In this document: positions 35,207 to 45,161 of the stretch, one piece after another
Layout: each line of letters opens with the position of its first letter
Position numbering within the stretch: position 1 is the stretch's first letter
NCBI GenBank assembly: GCA_963790545.1
Contig: CAWBPA010000024.1
Location: 434,001-498,000, forward strand
Reading direction: 5' to 3'
Length of the DNA: 64,000 nt
Source of the DNA: DATBJG01 sp963790545
GTDB taxonomy: Bacteria > Acidobacteriota > Vicinamibacteria > Vicinamibacterales > JAMQPK01
Made by a program: the position numbers and the translations under genes
Notes under the pieces: model-generated
What the model was told of the DNA's origin: nothing
Database searches by the model: none
What the model saw: the letters and a program-made list of their open reading frames with translations, nothing else

Positions 35207-37543
35207 TTGAAGTCCAACTACGTTATTCGCATCGCCCGCCACGCCGTCGTTGCCGCGCTCTTTTGCACGGCGGCGTTGCTGGGCATCGTCAGTGGTCTGC
35301 TGTTCGCGTACGCAGGCGATCTGCCGCGCGTGACGGCGCTCGATGACTACGCACCGAGCACGATCACACGAGTCTACGCGGCGGGTGGCGAGGTGGTCGG
35401 TCAGTTTGCCACCGAGCGGCGGATGGTGATTGGTTACGAGGACATTGCGCCTCGCCTGCGGCAGGCGATCATTTCAGCCGAGGATGCCGGATTCGACTCG
35501 CACGTGGGTCTCAGCATGTCGCGCATCCTGATTACGGTCGTTCGCGACGTGTTCGACGGGATCCGCGACATGTTCGCGGGGCGTTCGTCGCGTCCGGCCG
35601 GAGCCAGCACGTTGACGCAACAGCTCGCGCGCAACCTGTTTCCGGAGGACATCGGCTTTCAGGTCAGCCTGGAACGGAAGATCAAAGAAGCCATCGTGGC
35701 GGTGCAGATCGAGAAACGCTACACGAAGCGCGAGATCCTCACGTTCTACGCGAACCACATTCCGTTCGGTCATGGCACCTACGGTGTCGAATCGGCCGCG
35801 CGGCTCTATTTTGGCAAATCAGCCAAGGACGTCTCCCTTGAAGAGGCGGCGCTGCTAGCCGGCATCGTGCAGCGTCCCGCGCGGCAGAACCCGTTCGTGG
35901 ACGTCACAGCGGCAACGCGCCGGCGTAATTACGCGCTGCAGCGCATGGCAGACGAAGGCTACCTGTCACAGGCAGAAACTGATGCGGCAAAGCAGAAGCC
36001 GGTCGTCGTCAAGGGTCAACCACGACCCGAACGGTCCGAGGCGCCGTTTTTCGTGGAGGAGATTCGGAAACACCTCGAGCAGCGGTTCGGCGCCAAGCAA
36101 CTCTACGAGAGCGGACTGTCGGTTTCGAGCTCGTTGGATTTGAACCTGCAGCGCGCGGCGAACCGCGCTGTCGACCGCGGGCTGCGTCAACTCGACCAGC
36201 GACGCGGGTACCGGCGCTCGGCCGTCAAGAACATCCTGGCCGACGGGCAGCGGCTCGACAAATACCGGAACGACCGATGGGATCGACCCATGGCGCCAGG
36301 CGATATCGTGCCCGGGCTCGTCATGGCTGTGACACCCACCTCGGCTCAAGTCCGCGTGGGCATCTATCGCGCCGAACTCGGCCGCGGCGATTTTGCCTGG
36401 ACGCGCCGGACGGACGCTACCGATCTCTTCAAGCCAGGCGATCTCATTGAGGTCTCCATTACCAACCTGAACGAAGCCTCGCGGACGATGGGGCTTGCCC
36501 TTGAACAGACACCGCTTGTGGAAGGCGCGCTCGTGGCCATTGACAATCGGAGCGGGCAAATCAGGGCGATGGTTGGGGGGTTCAGTTTCGAGCGCAGCAA
36601 GTTCAATCGGGCTGTCCAGGCGTACCGGCAGGTCGGATCGGGATTCAAGCCATTCGTTTACACAGCAGCCATCGATCGGGGCTTTACGCCCGTCTCAACG
36701 CTGACCGATGAGCCGATGAGCTTCCCGACCGGCGCGGGTCAGGCTCCGTATACGCCGAAAAACTACGACGGTCTCTACGAGGGTCCGATCACGCTCCGAC
36801 ATGCGCTGGAAGATTCCCGAAACGTCCCCGCCGTCTGGATGATGAACCAGCTCGGGCCAACGCAGGTCGTGGCGTACGCGCGCCGATTTGGCTTGAACGG
36901 AACGCTGCAGCCGTTTTTGTCTACTGCGCTCGGGGCAGGCGAAGGCACCCTGGTCGAAATGACGAGCGCCTACTCCGTCTTTGCCAATCAGGGGATCAGG
37001 ATGACGCCGTATTCAATCCTGAAAGTGTCGGACCGGGAAGGCAACGTGCTCGAAGAGAACCGCCCCGAGTCTCGCGACGCCATTCGCGCCGATACGGCGT
37101 TCGTGATGACGAACCTTCTGCGTGGTGTCATCCAGAGCGGCACGGGCGCGAAGGCAGCGGCCTTGAAATGGCCCCTGGGTGGCAAGACCGGCACGACCGA
37201 CGATAACAGCGACGCCTGGTTCATTGGCTTCGACCCCGAGATCACCGTGGGCGTCTGGGTCGGTCACGACGAACGCAAGCCGCTTGGCCCGTCCGAAACC
37301 GGTGCGGTCGCAGCGCTCCCGATCTGGATCGAATTCATGCAGGCCTATCTGGCCGACAAAGATCGCGAGAACCCGCCGCAGTTTGCCCGGCCGAGCAATA
37401 TCGTGTTTCTTGCGATGGACGGCTCCAGCCAGACACCCTCGAGCGCTGTCTCAGAAGCCAAAGACGTTGGCGAGGCGTTCATTTCCGGAACTGAGCCGCA
37501 GGCCACCGAGTGGCCCGGGTCGACGACGACAACACCGCAATAG
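35207..37543 (+). CDS. Penicillin-binding protein 1A, transglycosylase/transpeptidase
   Basis: The 778-residue bifunctional PBP polymerises and cross-links peptidoglycan. One N-terminal helix (AVVAALFCTAALLGIVSGLLF) is followed by GT51: AIISAEDAGFDSHVGLS with the catalytic Glu, GASTLTQQLARNLF and KIKEAIVAVQIEKRYTKREI. The transpeptidase has SGFK (in QVGSGFKPFVYTAA), SRN and KTGT (GGKTGTTDDN). In GT51 the usual EDxxFxxHxG has Asp-Ser before His. The start appears to be TTG at 35207, right after the previous stop; no better start is visible. Confidence 0.92.
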   Translation: MKSNYVIRIARHAVVAALFCTAALLGIVSGLLFAYAGDLPRVTALDDYAPSTITRVYAAGGEVVGQFATERRMVIGYEDIAPRLRQAIISAEDAGFDSHVGLSMSRILITVVRDVFDGIRDMFAGRSSRPAGASTLTQQLARNLFPEDIGFQVSLERKIKEAIVAVQIEKRYTKREILTFYANHIPFGHGTYGVESAARLYFGKSAKDVSLEEAALLAGIVQRPARQNPFVDVTAATRRRNYALQRMADEGYLSQAETDAAKQKPVVVKGQPRPERSEAPFFVEEIRKHLEQRFGAKQLYESGLSVSSSLDLNLQRAANRAVDRGLRQLDQRRGYRRSAVKNILADGQRLDKYRNDRWDRPMAPGDIVPGLVMAVTPTSAQVRVGIYRAELGRGDFAWTRRTDATDLFKPGDLIEVSITNLNEASRTMGLALEQTPLVEGALVAIDNRSGQIRAMVGGFSFERSKFNRAVQAYRQVGSGFKPFVYTAAIDRGFTPVSTLTDEPMSFPTGAGQAPYTPKNYDGLYEGPITLRHALEDSRNVPAVWMMNQLGPTQVVAYARRFGLNGTLQPFLSTALGAGEGTLVEMTSAYSVFANQGIRMTPYSILKVSDREGNVLEENRPESRDAIRADTAFVMTNLLRGVIQSGTGAKAAALKWPLGGKTGTTDDNSDAWFIGFDPEITVGVWVGHDERKPLGPSETGAVAALPIWIEFMQAYLADKDRENPPQFARPSNIVFLAMDGSSQTPSSAVSEAKDVGEAFISGTEPQATEWPGSTTTTPQ

Positions 37544-37553
37544 CGCAACCTTC

Positions 37554-37583
37554 GTAGAGGGCAGGCCTGAAGGCCTGCGCTAC
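37554..37583. repeat. REP-like palindrome with GTAG/CTAC flanks
   Basis: GTAG at 37554-37557, stem GCAGGCC at 37561-37567 with GGCCTGC at 37572-37578, loop TGAA, and CTAC at 37580-37583. Both flanks have the REP tetranucleotide. Lies between the convergent PBP and prfB genes. Confidence 0.7.
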
Positions 37584-37600
37584 GTACGGCAATTGCGGTT

Positions 37601-38738
37601 TCAATCGTCGTCCGGCGCCGGTTGCCCCAGTGTTCCCGATGCCTTCTTCATCAGATACGTTTTGATGAGCCCATCGATGTCGCCGTCCAGAATCCGGTTG
37701 ACATCGCCAATTTCCATTTTTGTCCGGTGATCTTTGATGAGTTGGTAGGGGTGCAGCACGTAGCTGCGAATCTGACTGCCGAACGCAATGTCCTTCTTGG
37801 TCCCGCCCAACTGGTCGAGCTTCGCCTGCTGCTCCTTCGTTTTCAAATCGTAGAGCCTGGCGCGCAGGACGCGCATGGCGGCGTCACGATTACGATGCTG
37901 TGACCGCTCGTTCTGGCACGAGACGACGATGCCTGTCGGGAGGTGCGTGATACGGACCGCCGAGTCGGTCACGTTCACGTGCTGACCTCCCGCGCCACTG
38001 GATCGAAACGTGTCTATACGAATCTCCTTATCCTCGATTTCGACGTCGACGTCCTCGGGCAGGTCGGGCCATACGAAGAGCGACGCGAAGGACGTGTGGC
38101 GACGCGCCGCCTGATCGAAAGGCGAAATTCTGACGAGACGGTGGACCCCTGCTTCGGCCGACAGCAGGCCGAACGCGTAGTCACCGGCAATGGTGAGCGT
38201 CGCGCTCTTCAGCCCCGCTTCATCGCCTGGCTGATAGTCAATCACTTCACGTTTGAAGCCCCGGCGTTCCGTCCATCGCAGGTACATGCGCAACAACATC
38301 TCCGCCCAGTCTTGCGACTCCGTCCCTCCGGCACCCGGATGAATCGTGACAATGGCGTTGCGGCGGTCGTGCTCACCGCCGAGCATCTTCTTGATTTCTC
38401 CCGCTTCGACCTCACGGCCGAGCGCCTCGAGCCCGTCGCCGAGCTCTGTCAGGGCACCGGCGTCTCCCTGCTCGGCCCACTCGACGAGCACTGCCAGATC
38501 GTCGCTCCGCCGGCGTAACCCGGCTATCAGCTCGCGATCTTCCTCGACTCGCCGCCGGCGTTGCAGCAGCCGCTGTGCGGACTCCTGATCCTTCCAGAAG
38601 TCCGGAGCGGCAACTTTCGTCTCGATTTGCTTCAGTTCTTCGTCAGGTTTCGAGGCCTCAAAGATAGCTCCGCAGATCGGCCGCCCGCTTGACGAGATCC
38701 TCATACCGGCGCGTCAGTTCATCCAGTGCCAGAGCCAC
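37601..38738 (-). CDS. prfB: Peptide chain release factor 2 (programmed +1 frameshift)
   Basis: RF2 reads UGA and UAA. Translation starts at GTG 38738 after AAGGAG and runs 26 codons (VALALDELTRRYEDLVKRAA) to CTT TGA at 38663-38658; a +1 shift then enters the main frame at EASKPDEELKQ. The main part has the SPF tripeptide-anticodon motif (RISPFDQAARRHTSFAS) and catalytic GGQ in SSGAGGQHVNVTDSAV. Total length ~378 residues. The internal Shine-Dalgarno-like GGAGCTAT before CTTTGA is the well-known autoregulatory recoding signal, so this frame change is real and not a sequence error. Confidence 0.96.
38658..38663 (-). promoter_or_regulatory. prfB +1 recoding site CTT TGA
   Basis: Minus-strand CTTTGA with GGAGCTAT just before it matches the known RF2 shift site (in E. 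coli AGGGGGTATCTTTGA). When RF2 is scarce the ribosome slips from CTT to TTT and reads on, so RF2 controls its own synthesis. Confidence 0.93.
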
Positions 38739-38784
38739 AGGTGTCTCCTTCGTAGTCGTCAGTCGTCGAGCACGAACGATTCTC

Positions 38785-40335
38785 TCATGTTCCTTGCCGC
38801 TTGTAGTGCGCACGCTCTAGCGTGCGCGACCATGCAAATACAAGGGCCACGAGCGTCAGTATCAGGCTCGCGTAGGCGGCGAGATCGCCGATCCGTCCGT
38901 AGACGGTCAAGTCCGACAGGAGTCGAACTTCACCGTGCAGAACGGTCGTTTCGAAGAGCGCCGAACGCGCGAGCACTCGACCGTACGGGTCCACGATGCC
39001 GCTGATACCGGTGTTCGCCGCGCGGGCCAGGTAACGCCCCTGCTCGATTGCCCGCATGGAGGCCTGAAGAAAATGCTGATGAGGCGCCGACGAGTAGCCG
39101 TACCACGCATCGTTGGTAATCGTCGTGAGTAACTGGCTGCCTTCGCGAATCGCCTGGCGTACGAGTCCCGGGTACACAATCTCGTAGCAGATGGCCGTTG
39201 AAATGGTCTCGCCGTCGACTGGCAGGCGCACCATGGCTTCACCCGGTGAGAAATCCGCCACGCCTTCCACGAGCGGGCTGACAAAGAACAGCAGGGACTT
39301 CAGCGGGACGTATTCCCCGAACGGCACGAGCTGCATCTTGCGGTAGACGGCGGCCGTCTCGCCGTTCGGCTTCAACACGAAGGCCGAGTTGTAGAACCTT
39401 GGTGGCGTGCCCCGCTCGACCTGGTCGCTGCCAAAGAGCAACGTGACGCCGGTCTGCCGGACCATCGCGCGGACCTGGTCGGCGCCCGCCGGGTCTTCTT
39501 CGTAGTAGAACGGCGTGGCCGATTCGGGCCAGATGACGAGACGCGCCCCACGCCGGGCTGCCTGCCGTGTCATGTCAAGATACCGGTCGAGAATGCCCTG
39601 AGCACGAGCCGGATCCCATTTCTCGTTCTGAGGTACGTTCCCCTGCACCAGGGCGATCGATAGCGGTTTCCCCTCGGAGGTCAGTCGTGCACTCTGGAGG
39701 CGTGCACTACCCCATACCGAGAGCACCACCACAACCCCGATTGGAACGCTGGCGGCAATCCACCCTCGACGGCTCGGAGCGATGACCGCGGCCGCAAGAC
39801 CGGTTGCGACCGTTGCCACAAGTCCCGACAGGCCGAAGATGCCGACCAGGCTTGCAACCTGCGCTACGGGCAGGACCGTGGTCTGACTGTATCCAAGGAG
39901 CAGCCATGGAAACCCGCTCCAAAAGTACGTCCGCCCAAGCTCGCTCGTGACCCAGACAGCAGGTGCGAGCCAGATCGCACGAAGGCCGAGACGTTTCATG
40001 ATCCAGGCAAGCGTCAATGCGAACAGCGCCGGGAACATGGCCAGGTATGCGATAAGCAACGCGGCGACGAGCAGCGACACTGGCAGGCTCAAGCCACCGA
40101 ACGTCCGCACCGTCGCGCCCGTCCAGTAGACCGTTCCAGTGAAATACGCCATGCCCGCCACGAGTCCCAGGCCGAACGCGCGGCGCGGCGCGACGGGTCG
40201 CGCCGCCGGCGCAAGCGCGACGAGCAATGGGGTCAGAGCAATCCAGCCGAACGGCGGGTACCCGAAACGCGGGAAACTCGCCGCCAGCAGTACGCCCGAC
40301 AGGAGTGCGAGCGGGTAGCTCAGAGCGTGAACCAA
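38785..40335 (-). CDS. lnt: Apolipoprotein N-acyltransferase Lnt
   Basis: Lnt adds the third acyl chain to lipoproteins in the inner membrane. From the probable TTG at 40335, after the stop of the SPOR gene, the protein is ~516 residues: seven or eight membrane helices (LALLSGVLLAASFPRFGYPP, SLPVSLLVAALLIAYLAMFPA and others), then a nitrilase domain with catalytic Glu in WPESATPF, Lys in YRKMQLVPFGEYVP and Cys in TAICYEIVYPG. The last ~15 residues overlap a REP-like palindrome. The frame is open to 40416, but this start would lie inside the SPOR gene. Confidence 0.93.
   Translation of the reverse strand: MVHALSYPLALLSGVLLAASFPRFGYPPFGWIALTPLLVALAPAARPVAPRRAFGLGLVAGMAYFTGTVYWTGATVRTFGGLSLPVSLLVAALLIAYLAMFPALFALTLAWIMKRLGLRAIWLAPAVWVTSELGRTYFWSGFPWLLLGYSQTTVLPVAQVASLVGIFGLSGLVATVATGLAAAVIAPSRRGWIAASVPIGVVVVLSVWGSARLQSARLTSEGKPLSIALVQGNVPQNEKWDPARAQGILDRYLDMTRQAARRGARLVIWPESATPFYYEEDPAGADQVRAMVRQTGVTLLFGSDQVERGTPPRFYNSAFVLKPNGETAAVYRKMQLVPFGEYVPLKSLLFFVSPLVEGVADFSPGEAMVRLPVDGETISTAICYEIVYPGLVRQAIREGSQLLTTITNDAWYGYSSAPHQHFLQASMRAIEQGRYLARAANTGISGIVDPYGRVLARSALFETTVLHGEVRLLSDLTVYGRIGDLAAYASLILTLVALVFAWSRTLERAHYKRQGT
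38803..38827. repeat. REP-like palindrome with GTAG head inside the lnt 3-prime end
   Basis: GTAG at 38803-38806, then GCGCACGCT at 38808-38816 pairing perfectly with AGCGTGCGC at 38819-38827 across CT. It encodes part of the Lnt C-terminus, which shows that such elements can sit inside the very end of a gene. Confidence 0.7.
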
Positions 40336-40348
40336 CGAAGATGTGGGA

Positions 40349-41103
40349 CTAGCGGCTAATCCAGGGCTTGAACTGCTCTTCTCTTTCCAGTCGTGCGGCC
40401 ACTTGTTCGGCTTCACGCCGGCTCTTGGTACTTTCCGACACGCACACGGTAGATGGGCGCTGATGCTCCCGATGCCGGCGCGGTCACGTACGCAGGATAT
40501 CCCTTTCCGGAGAGACGCTTCGCAATCGTATCTGCCTCACCACGTACCTGAAGGGCAGCCACCTGGACGACGTATCCAGGTCCACCTGGTTCGCCGGTCG
40601 TAGTCGCCGCCGACGGTATAGGGGTCGGAGGTGGTGCCGCGGGCGCCACTGGTTCAGGTGTGGCAGGGACAGGTGCTGTCGCAGGCGCTGTGGCAGCCGC
40701 CGGAGGCGTTGAGCGCGTGACGACAGAAGCCGGCGGAGGCGGCGCTGGCTTCTGTCGCCGCGTCTCAGCAGGCTTGAGTGTTTCTGCGGGTGGTTTGTCC
40801 TTCTCGAGCCGCTCGTAATACGTAAGTTCATCAGCCGGAGTTGGCGGCGGTTCTACCGCTTCGGGCTGTGTGGTTGCCGGTGGCGTTGCGGCGGGAAGCC
40901 TCAACAGGGATTTCGGTGACGACCGATTCTGCCGAAGCCGCCGTCGCAGGGTCCGCGGAAACGGGCCGCGCGCCCCGTCCGACGAGCACCCCACAAAGGA
41001 AGATCACGACCGAGACAACGGTCGCGGCCATGAACAGAAAGACCAGTTGCTTGCCGTTCAGCTGAATTTCACGGAACCCATCGTCGGATGATGGATATGC
41101 CAA
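40349..41103 (-). CDS. SPOR-domain membrane protein (frameshifted)
   Basis: The joined ~251-residue protein starts at TTG 41103 (GAGAGG upstream). One membrane helix (LVFLFMAATVVSVVIFLCGV) is followed by a Pro/Ala-rich linker and a C-terminal SPOR domain (GYVVQVAALQVRGEADTIAK, then YPAYV and IYRVRVGKY). Two frame changes are needed, near 40885-40900 and 40425-40435; after the second the end reads REAEQVAARLEREEQFKPWI. SPOR binds denuded glycan at the septum. It ends just before lnt. Confidence 0.82.
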
Positions 41104-41232
41104 TCGCAGGACCTCTCAAGTATTTTCACGGACCTGCCGCCCTGGCAACGGACGACCGGCGGAACCACCCTCAGACCTCAGAGATCTTAGCACGGTCAAC
41201 CCGCGGTGTACAGCTATCGACGCGAAGAGGCC

Positions 41233-41988
41233 TTAGCTCGTCCTTCCCGGCTTCAGAAGGTTCAACAATTCGATGGGCAACGGAAAAATGATCGTCGAAT
41301 TCTTCTCAGAGGCGATCTCGGTCAGCGTCTGTAAATAGCGCAGTGTGATCGTGATCGGCTCTGCAGCAAACACACCGGCGGCTCTGACCAATGCTTCAGA
41401 CGCTTGTAATTCTCCTTCAGCGTGGATGATCTTCGCGCGCTTCTCACGCTCGGCTTCCGCCTGACGAGCCATCGCGCGCTGCATGTCGGGCGGCAGATCG
41501 ACGTGCTTCACTTCGACCGCCGAGACCTTGATCCCCCACGGATCCGTGCGCTGGTCCAGAATGTGCTGGAGTTGCTGATTGAGGTTCTCCCGCTGACTGA
41601 GCAGGTCGTCGAGATCGGCGCCGCCGAGGATGCTCCGCAGCGTGGTCTGCGCCAGCTGCGAGGTGGCGTAGTGAAAGTTCTCGACCTCGACAATGGCCCG
41701 ACGCGGGTCCAGGACACGAAAATAGACGACCGCGTTCACCTTCACCGACACATTGTCGCGTGTGATCACATCCTGCGGCGGCACGTCCAGGACGATCGTG
41801 CGCAAGCTGACGCGTACCATCCGATCGATAGGCGCGAACACCAGGATGACACCAGGCCCCTTCGGCTGCGCCAGCAGCTTGCCGAGGCGAAAAATCACGC
41901 CCCGCTCGTACTCCGCCACGATTTTGATCGAACTGATCAAATAGAAGAGGACGATGGCGACGACGATCAAGAATGGAGAAAACGTCAT
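41233..41988 (-). CDS. SPFH/Band-7 family slipin
   Basis: The 251-residue protein has one N-terminal helix (FLIVVAIVLFYLISSIKIVA), then the stomatin-type SPFH domain: EYERGVIFRLGKL, GVILVFAPIDRMVRVSLRT, DVPPQDVITRDNVSVKVNAV. A C-terminal coiled coil (AMARQAEAEREKRAKIIHAE) with hydrophobic tail supports oligomerisation. The next gene downstream on the same strand is nfeD-like at 42016, a common pair: membrane microdomain protein with its NfeD partner. Confidence 0.92.
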   Translation of the reverse strand: MTFSPFLIVVAIVLFYLISSIKIVAEYERGVIFRLGKLLAQPKGPGVILVFAPIDRMVRVSLRTIVLDVPPQDVITRDNVSVKVNAVVYFRVLDPRRAIVEVENFHYATSQLAQTTLRSILGGADLDDLLSQRENLNQQLQHILDQRTDPWGIKVSAVEVKHVDLPPDMQRAMARQAEAEREKRAKIIHAEGELQASEALVRAAGVFAAEPITITLRYLQTLTEIASEKNSTIIFPLPIELLNLLKPGRTS

Positions 41989-42015
41989 GACAGCTCCTGG
42001 TGACGCGGTGCATCG

Positions 42016-43353
42016 TTACGAGGGCGATTCCGGCCGTACCGTAAGCACCAGCCCATCAACCGCGGTCACGCGCACGCGAGACCCCGGGGCGATCGGTTCC
42101 ATCGCCACGGCCCGCCAGATTTCACCGTGAGTCCGAACCTGCCCTTCCGACTCCGGCCCGACCGCGGTGATGGCTTCGCCGAACTCGTGGAGCATACCCG
42201 CTTCCCCGGTCTCTGGGCGCTTCATTTGAGCGGTGACTCCCAGCCTGACGAGAAAAATCAGGATACCGGCCAGCGACACGGTGACGGGCACAATCAGCCG
42301 CAAGCTCACCCGCAACTCAGGCAATGAAGAGTCCACCAGCATCATCGATCCGAGCACAAGGCTGATCACGCCGCCGATGGTCAGCAGGCCAAAGCTCGTG
42401 ATCTTGACTTCAAGCACCAGCAGCACGAGCCCCAGCACCATCAGCAACACGCCGGCGTAGTTCACCGGCAGCACTTGAAAGGCAAAAAACGCGAGAAGCA
42501 GGGAGAGAGCTCCCACCACGCCCGGAAGGATGGACCCGGGGTTCCACAGCTCAATGGTGAGTCCCAGCGTTCCGAGGGTCAGCAGGATGTAGGCGATGTT
42601 CGGATGCGCTATCGCGCTGAGCACACGCTGGCGCAAGTTCATCTCAACCGGCACGACGCGCGCACCAGCCGTGTGCAGAATGACCTTGCTGCCGTCAAAG
42701 CGCGTAATCGATCGACCGTCGAGTTGCCGCAGCAGGTCATCGACATCCGTCGCCGGAAGGTCGATGAGCGGCGGTTTCGCATTCAGCGCTTCATCCTCCG
42801 TAAACGCACGACTCTCGCTGACCGCCTGTTCGGCCAGCATGACGTTCCGCCCTCGCTTGGTCGCGAGCGTGCGGACATAGGCGGCCACATCCGAGACGGC
42901 CTTCTTGGTCATCACATCGTCGACTTTCTCGCCGGTGCCCGACACGGGATGCGCGGCGCCGATGTGTGTACCTGGCGCCATCGCGGCGACGTCCGCCGAC
43001 AGCACGAGAATGAACCCTGCCGATGCGGCCCGCGATCCCGAAGGGGCTACGAACACGGCTATCGGCGTGGACGCGGCGATGATGCGTGAAACGATCTGGC
43101 GCGTCGAATCGACCAGACCGCCAGGTGTGCGCAGCCTGAACACCAAAAGCGCCGCGCGTTCGGCATCGGCCCGTTCGATCGTTTTGATCATGTACTCGGC
43201 CGACACGGGATGGATGATGCTGTCGACGTCGGCCGAGAGCACGAGCGGCGCGGCAGGATCAACCGTCGATCGTGCGGCGGTTTGCGCCAGCACAGTGACC
43301 CACCCAGCACAGATCACCACGCCGAGCACACCGAGCAATGGGCGAGGAACCAT
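42016..43353 (-). CDS. NfeD-family serine protease/OB-fold membrane protein
   Basis: The 445-residue protein combines a ClpP-like serine protease (PSGSRAASAGFILVLSADVA with the nucleophile Ser, then AAHPVSGTGEKV), four or five membrane helices (IAYILLTLGTLGLTIELW, LLAFFAFQVLPVNYAGVLL, TSFGLLTIGGVISLVLGSMM) and a C-terminal OB-fold (VAMEPIAPGSRVRVTAVDGL). This is the long NfeD1 type, which in Pyrococcus cuts the C-terminus of stomatin. It is paired with the slipin gene. A signal peptide (LLGVLGVVICAGWVTVLAQ) opens it. Confidence 0.92.
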   Translation of the reverse strand: MVPRPLLGVLGVVICAGWVTVLAQTAARSTVDPAAPLVLSADVDSIIHPVSAEYMIKTIERADAERAALLVFRLRTPGGLVDSTRQIVSRIIAASTPIAVFVAPSGSRAASAGFILVLSADVAAMAPGTHIGAAHPVSGTGEKVDDVMTKKAVSDVAAYVRTLATKRGRNVMLAEQAVSESRAFTEDEALNAKPPLIDLPATDVDDLLRQLDGRSITRFDGSKVILHTAGARVVPVEMNLRQRVLSAIAHPNIAYILLTLGTLGLTIELWNPGSILPGVVGALSLLLAFFAFQVLPVNYAGVLLMVLGLVLLVLEVKITSFGLLTIGGVISLVLGSMMLVDSSLPELRVSLRLIVPVTVSLAGILIFLVRLGVTAQMKRPETGEAGMLHEFGEAITAVGPESEGQVRTHGEIWRAVAMEPIAPGSRVRVTAVDGLVLTVRPESPS

Positions 43354-43406
43354 TGAAGTGTGACTTCGCCCGATTATAGCGGGTCTGGGTTGGGAGTGTC
43401 CCGCCC

Positions 43407-45026
43407 CTACCGGACAGCTTTCTTCAGGCTCTCCTGCAAGGACTTGGCTTCGACAAGATCCGGGGCGAGCATCAACGCCCGGTCCACCTCTCGTTGGGCG
43501 GCCACGCTATCTCCACCAGCGAGGTACGCTTCGGCGAGCGTGACCCGGGCAGGCGCGGTCTCCTGGCTCCAGAGGGAGATCGTCAACGCATCGATGGAAT
43601 CGGCGATACGACCGTTACGGAGATAGAGGCGACCAAGGAGAAGGTGCGCCTCGGTCTGGTACGGTGCGAGGTACAGCGAACGCCGCAGCTCGGCAATGGC
43701 CTCGCGATCCTGACTCTGCTCCGTCAGGCGGCGACCTCGATCGAGGTGGAACTGAGCGACCTCGCGCTGTTCGCGCTGTTCGCTCGCCAGCAGGGCCACG
43801 TCGATGGCATCAGCGAGCGGCCGGTCAGCATGGAGGCTGATCCGTTCGAGGCCACGGGGCACGGGCTCTGTGGCGGCTGACGGGCGTTTTTCCCACTCGG
43901 CAACCTCGGAGGACAGCTGTCGTGCCAGTTCACGTTCGCGGGCTGCTTCCGTCACCGCGCCCGAGGCTTGCAGCGCCGCGGCGAGCACGCCGTGTGCTTC
44001 GGCGTCCGCTGGATTCAGACGAACTGCCTGCCGGAGCCAATACGCCGCAGCCTTCGAATCGCGTTCGAGCCAGTAGGCGTAGCCCAGGTTGAAGGCATGA
44101 TCTGAGTCATCGGGCACCAGCTTCATGGCCTGGTCAAAGAAATACGTTGCCCGACCTGTCGTCGACGTCGCGCCGCGACGAAGTTGGACGATTCCGAGAT
44201 TGTTCAGGACGCCCGCCGATGGGACCTGGCTCTGCAAAGCCTTCAGCCGCGCTGAGGCAGCTTCATTCCTGGCCAACCGAATTTCCGAAAGCGCCGCACG
44301 GAACTGCGCCTCGCGCCACTCCGGCGACGAGGTCGCGACCTCGAGGCTGACGGTGAGCGCCTGGGTGTGATCGCCCTCCTCTGTGTGAAGGCTCCACAGA
44401 GCAAGGCGCGCCTGATCGAAGGTCGGCTCCGCCTTGAGGGCGGCTTGCAGGTACGAGTGCTGCGCCGTCGAGCTTTCCGCCACCAGGCCCTTGACGAAAT
44501 TCTCGAATGCTGCCGGCATTGGATGCTGGTGCAGCGATTTCGCTGTACTGTTTTGGGTGGCGGGAAGCACCCGGGGCGCGAGACGCTCGAAAATCGGATA
44601 GAGCTCGGCTATCGGTCCGGCTTCAACGTGCACTTGATCCATCTTTCCAGAGTCGAGCTGGATACGACGGGCACGGACTTCGAACGTATTCCCAGAAAGC
44701 GCGACGGATCCGGTGACAACTTCAGCGGCGCCGACGAGCTCGCCGAGTCGGATGACGCTCGCGCGGCTGAGCGTCGCAACGGGCGGTACCTGGAGCCGTT
44801 GAAAGGCTGCCAGGCGCTCATCGCGGCTGATCGCCGCAGTCCCGCGTGCCGACAGTTCCTGCGTCAGCAGGAGCGACGCACCTTCAGAGAGCCAGTACAG
44901 TCGGGGCTCACGTGACGGGTTGTCGAACGGCAGAACGAGTACCCGGGGCGCATCCGCCGCCGGCGGCGATTGAGCGAACGCAGACGTAGACCCGAGGATC
45001 GCTCCGCACACGACAACGTGACGCAT
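43407..45026 (-). CDS. Periplasmic TPR-repeat protein
   Basis: From the ATG at 45026 (MRHVVVCGAILGSTSAFAQS) a signal peptide precedes an N-terminal alpha/beta domain (RVLVLPFDNPSREPRLYWLSEG), of the type found before TPRs, and then helical repeats: QARLALWSLHTEEGD, DHAFNLGYAYWLERDSKAAA, AEAHGVLAAALQASG, TEAHLLLGRLYLRNGRI. The frame is open to a TTG at 45041. It probably is a scaffold; no catalytic motif is seen. It stands alone after the terminator-like hairpin. Confidence 0.8.
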   Translation of the reverse strand: MRHVVVCGAILGSTSAFAQSPPAADAPRVLVLPFDNPSREPRLYWLSEGASLLLTQELSARGTAAISRDERLAAFQRLQVPPVATLSRASVIRLGELVGAAEVVTGSVALSGNTFEVRARRIQLDSGKMDQVHVEAGPIAELYPIFERLAPRVLPATQNSTAKSLHQHPMPAAFENFVKGLVAESSTAQHSYLQAALKAEPTFDQARLALWSLHTEEGDHTQALTVSLEVATSSPEWREAQFRAALSEIRLARNEAASARLKALQSQVPSAGVLNNLGIVQLRRGATSTTGRATYFFDQAMKLVPDDSDHAFNLGYAYWLERDSKAAAYWLRQAVRLNPADAEAHGVLAAALQASGAVTEAARERELARQLSSEVAEWEKRPSAATEPVPRGLERISLHADRPLADAIDVALLASEQREQREVAQFHLDRGRRLTEQSQDREAIAELRRSLYLAPYQTEAHLLLGRLYLRNGRIADSIDALTISLWSQETAPARVTLAEAYLAGGDSVAAQREVDRALMLAPDLVEAKSLQESLKKAVR

Positions 45027-45127
45027 CAGCCGCGTTTGCATAAAGCCTGAACCCCGGAGATAAGGTCCGATGATCCTAGTCTACGGCTCTTTCGGTAAGG
45101 GCCGAGGAACCTTTAGCCGACTGTCGA

Positions 45128-45161
45128 AAACGTAACCGGTCTGACGTTTCCGGTTACGTTT
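45128..45161 (-). terminator. Rho-independent-like terminator of the V4R-like gene
   Basis: AAACGTAACCGG at 45128-45139 and CCGGTTACGTTT at 45150-45161 are perfect 12-bp inverted repeats with a 10-base loop. On the minus strand the stem is followed by TTTTC. The stop codon of the V4R-like gene lies in the stem. Confidence 0.6.
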
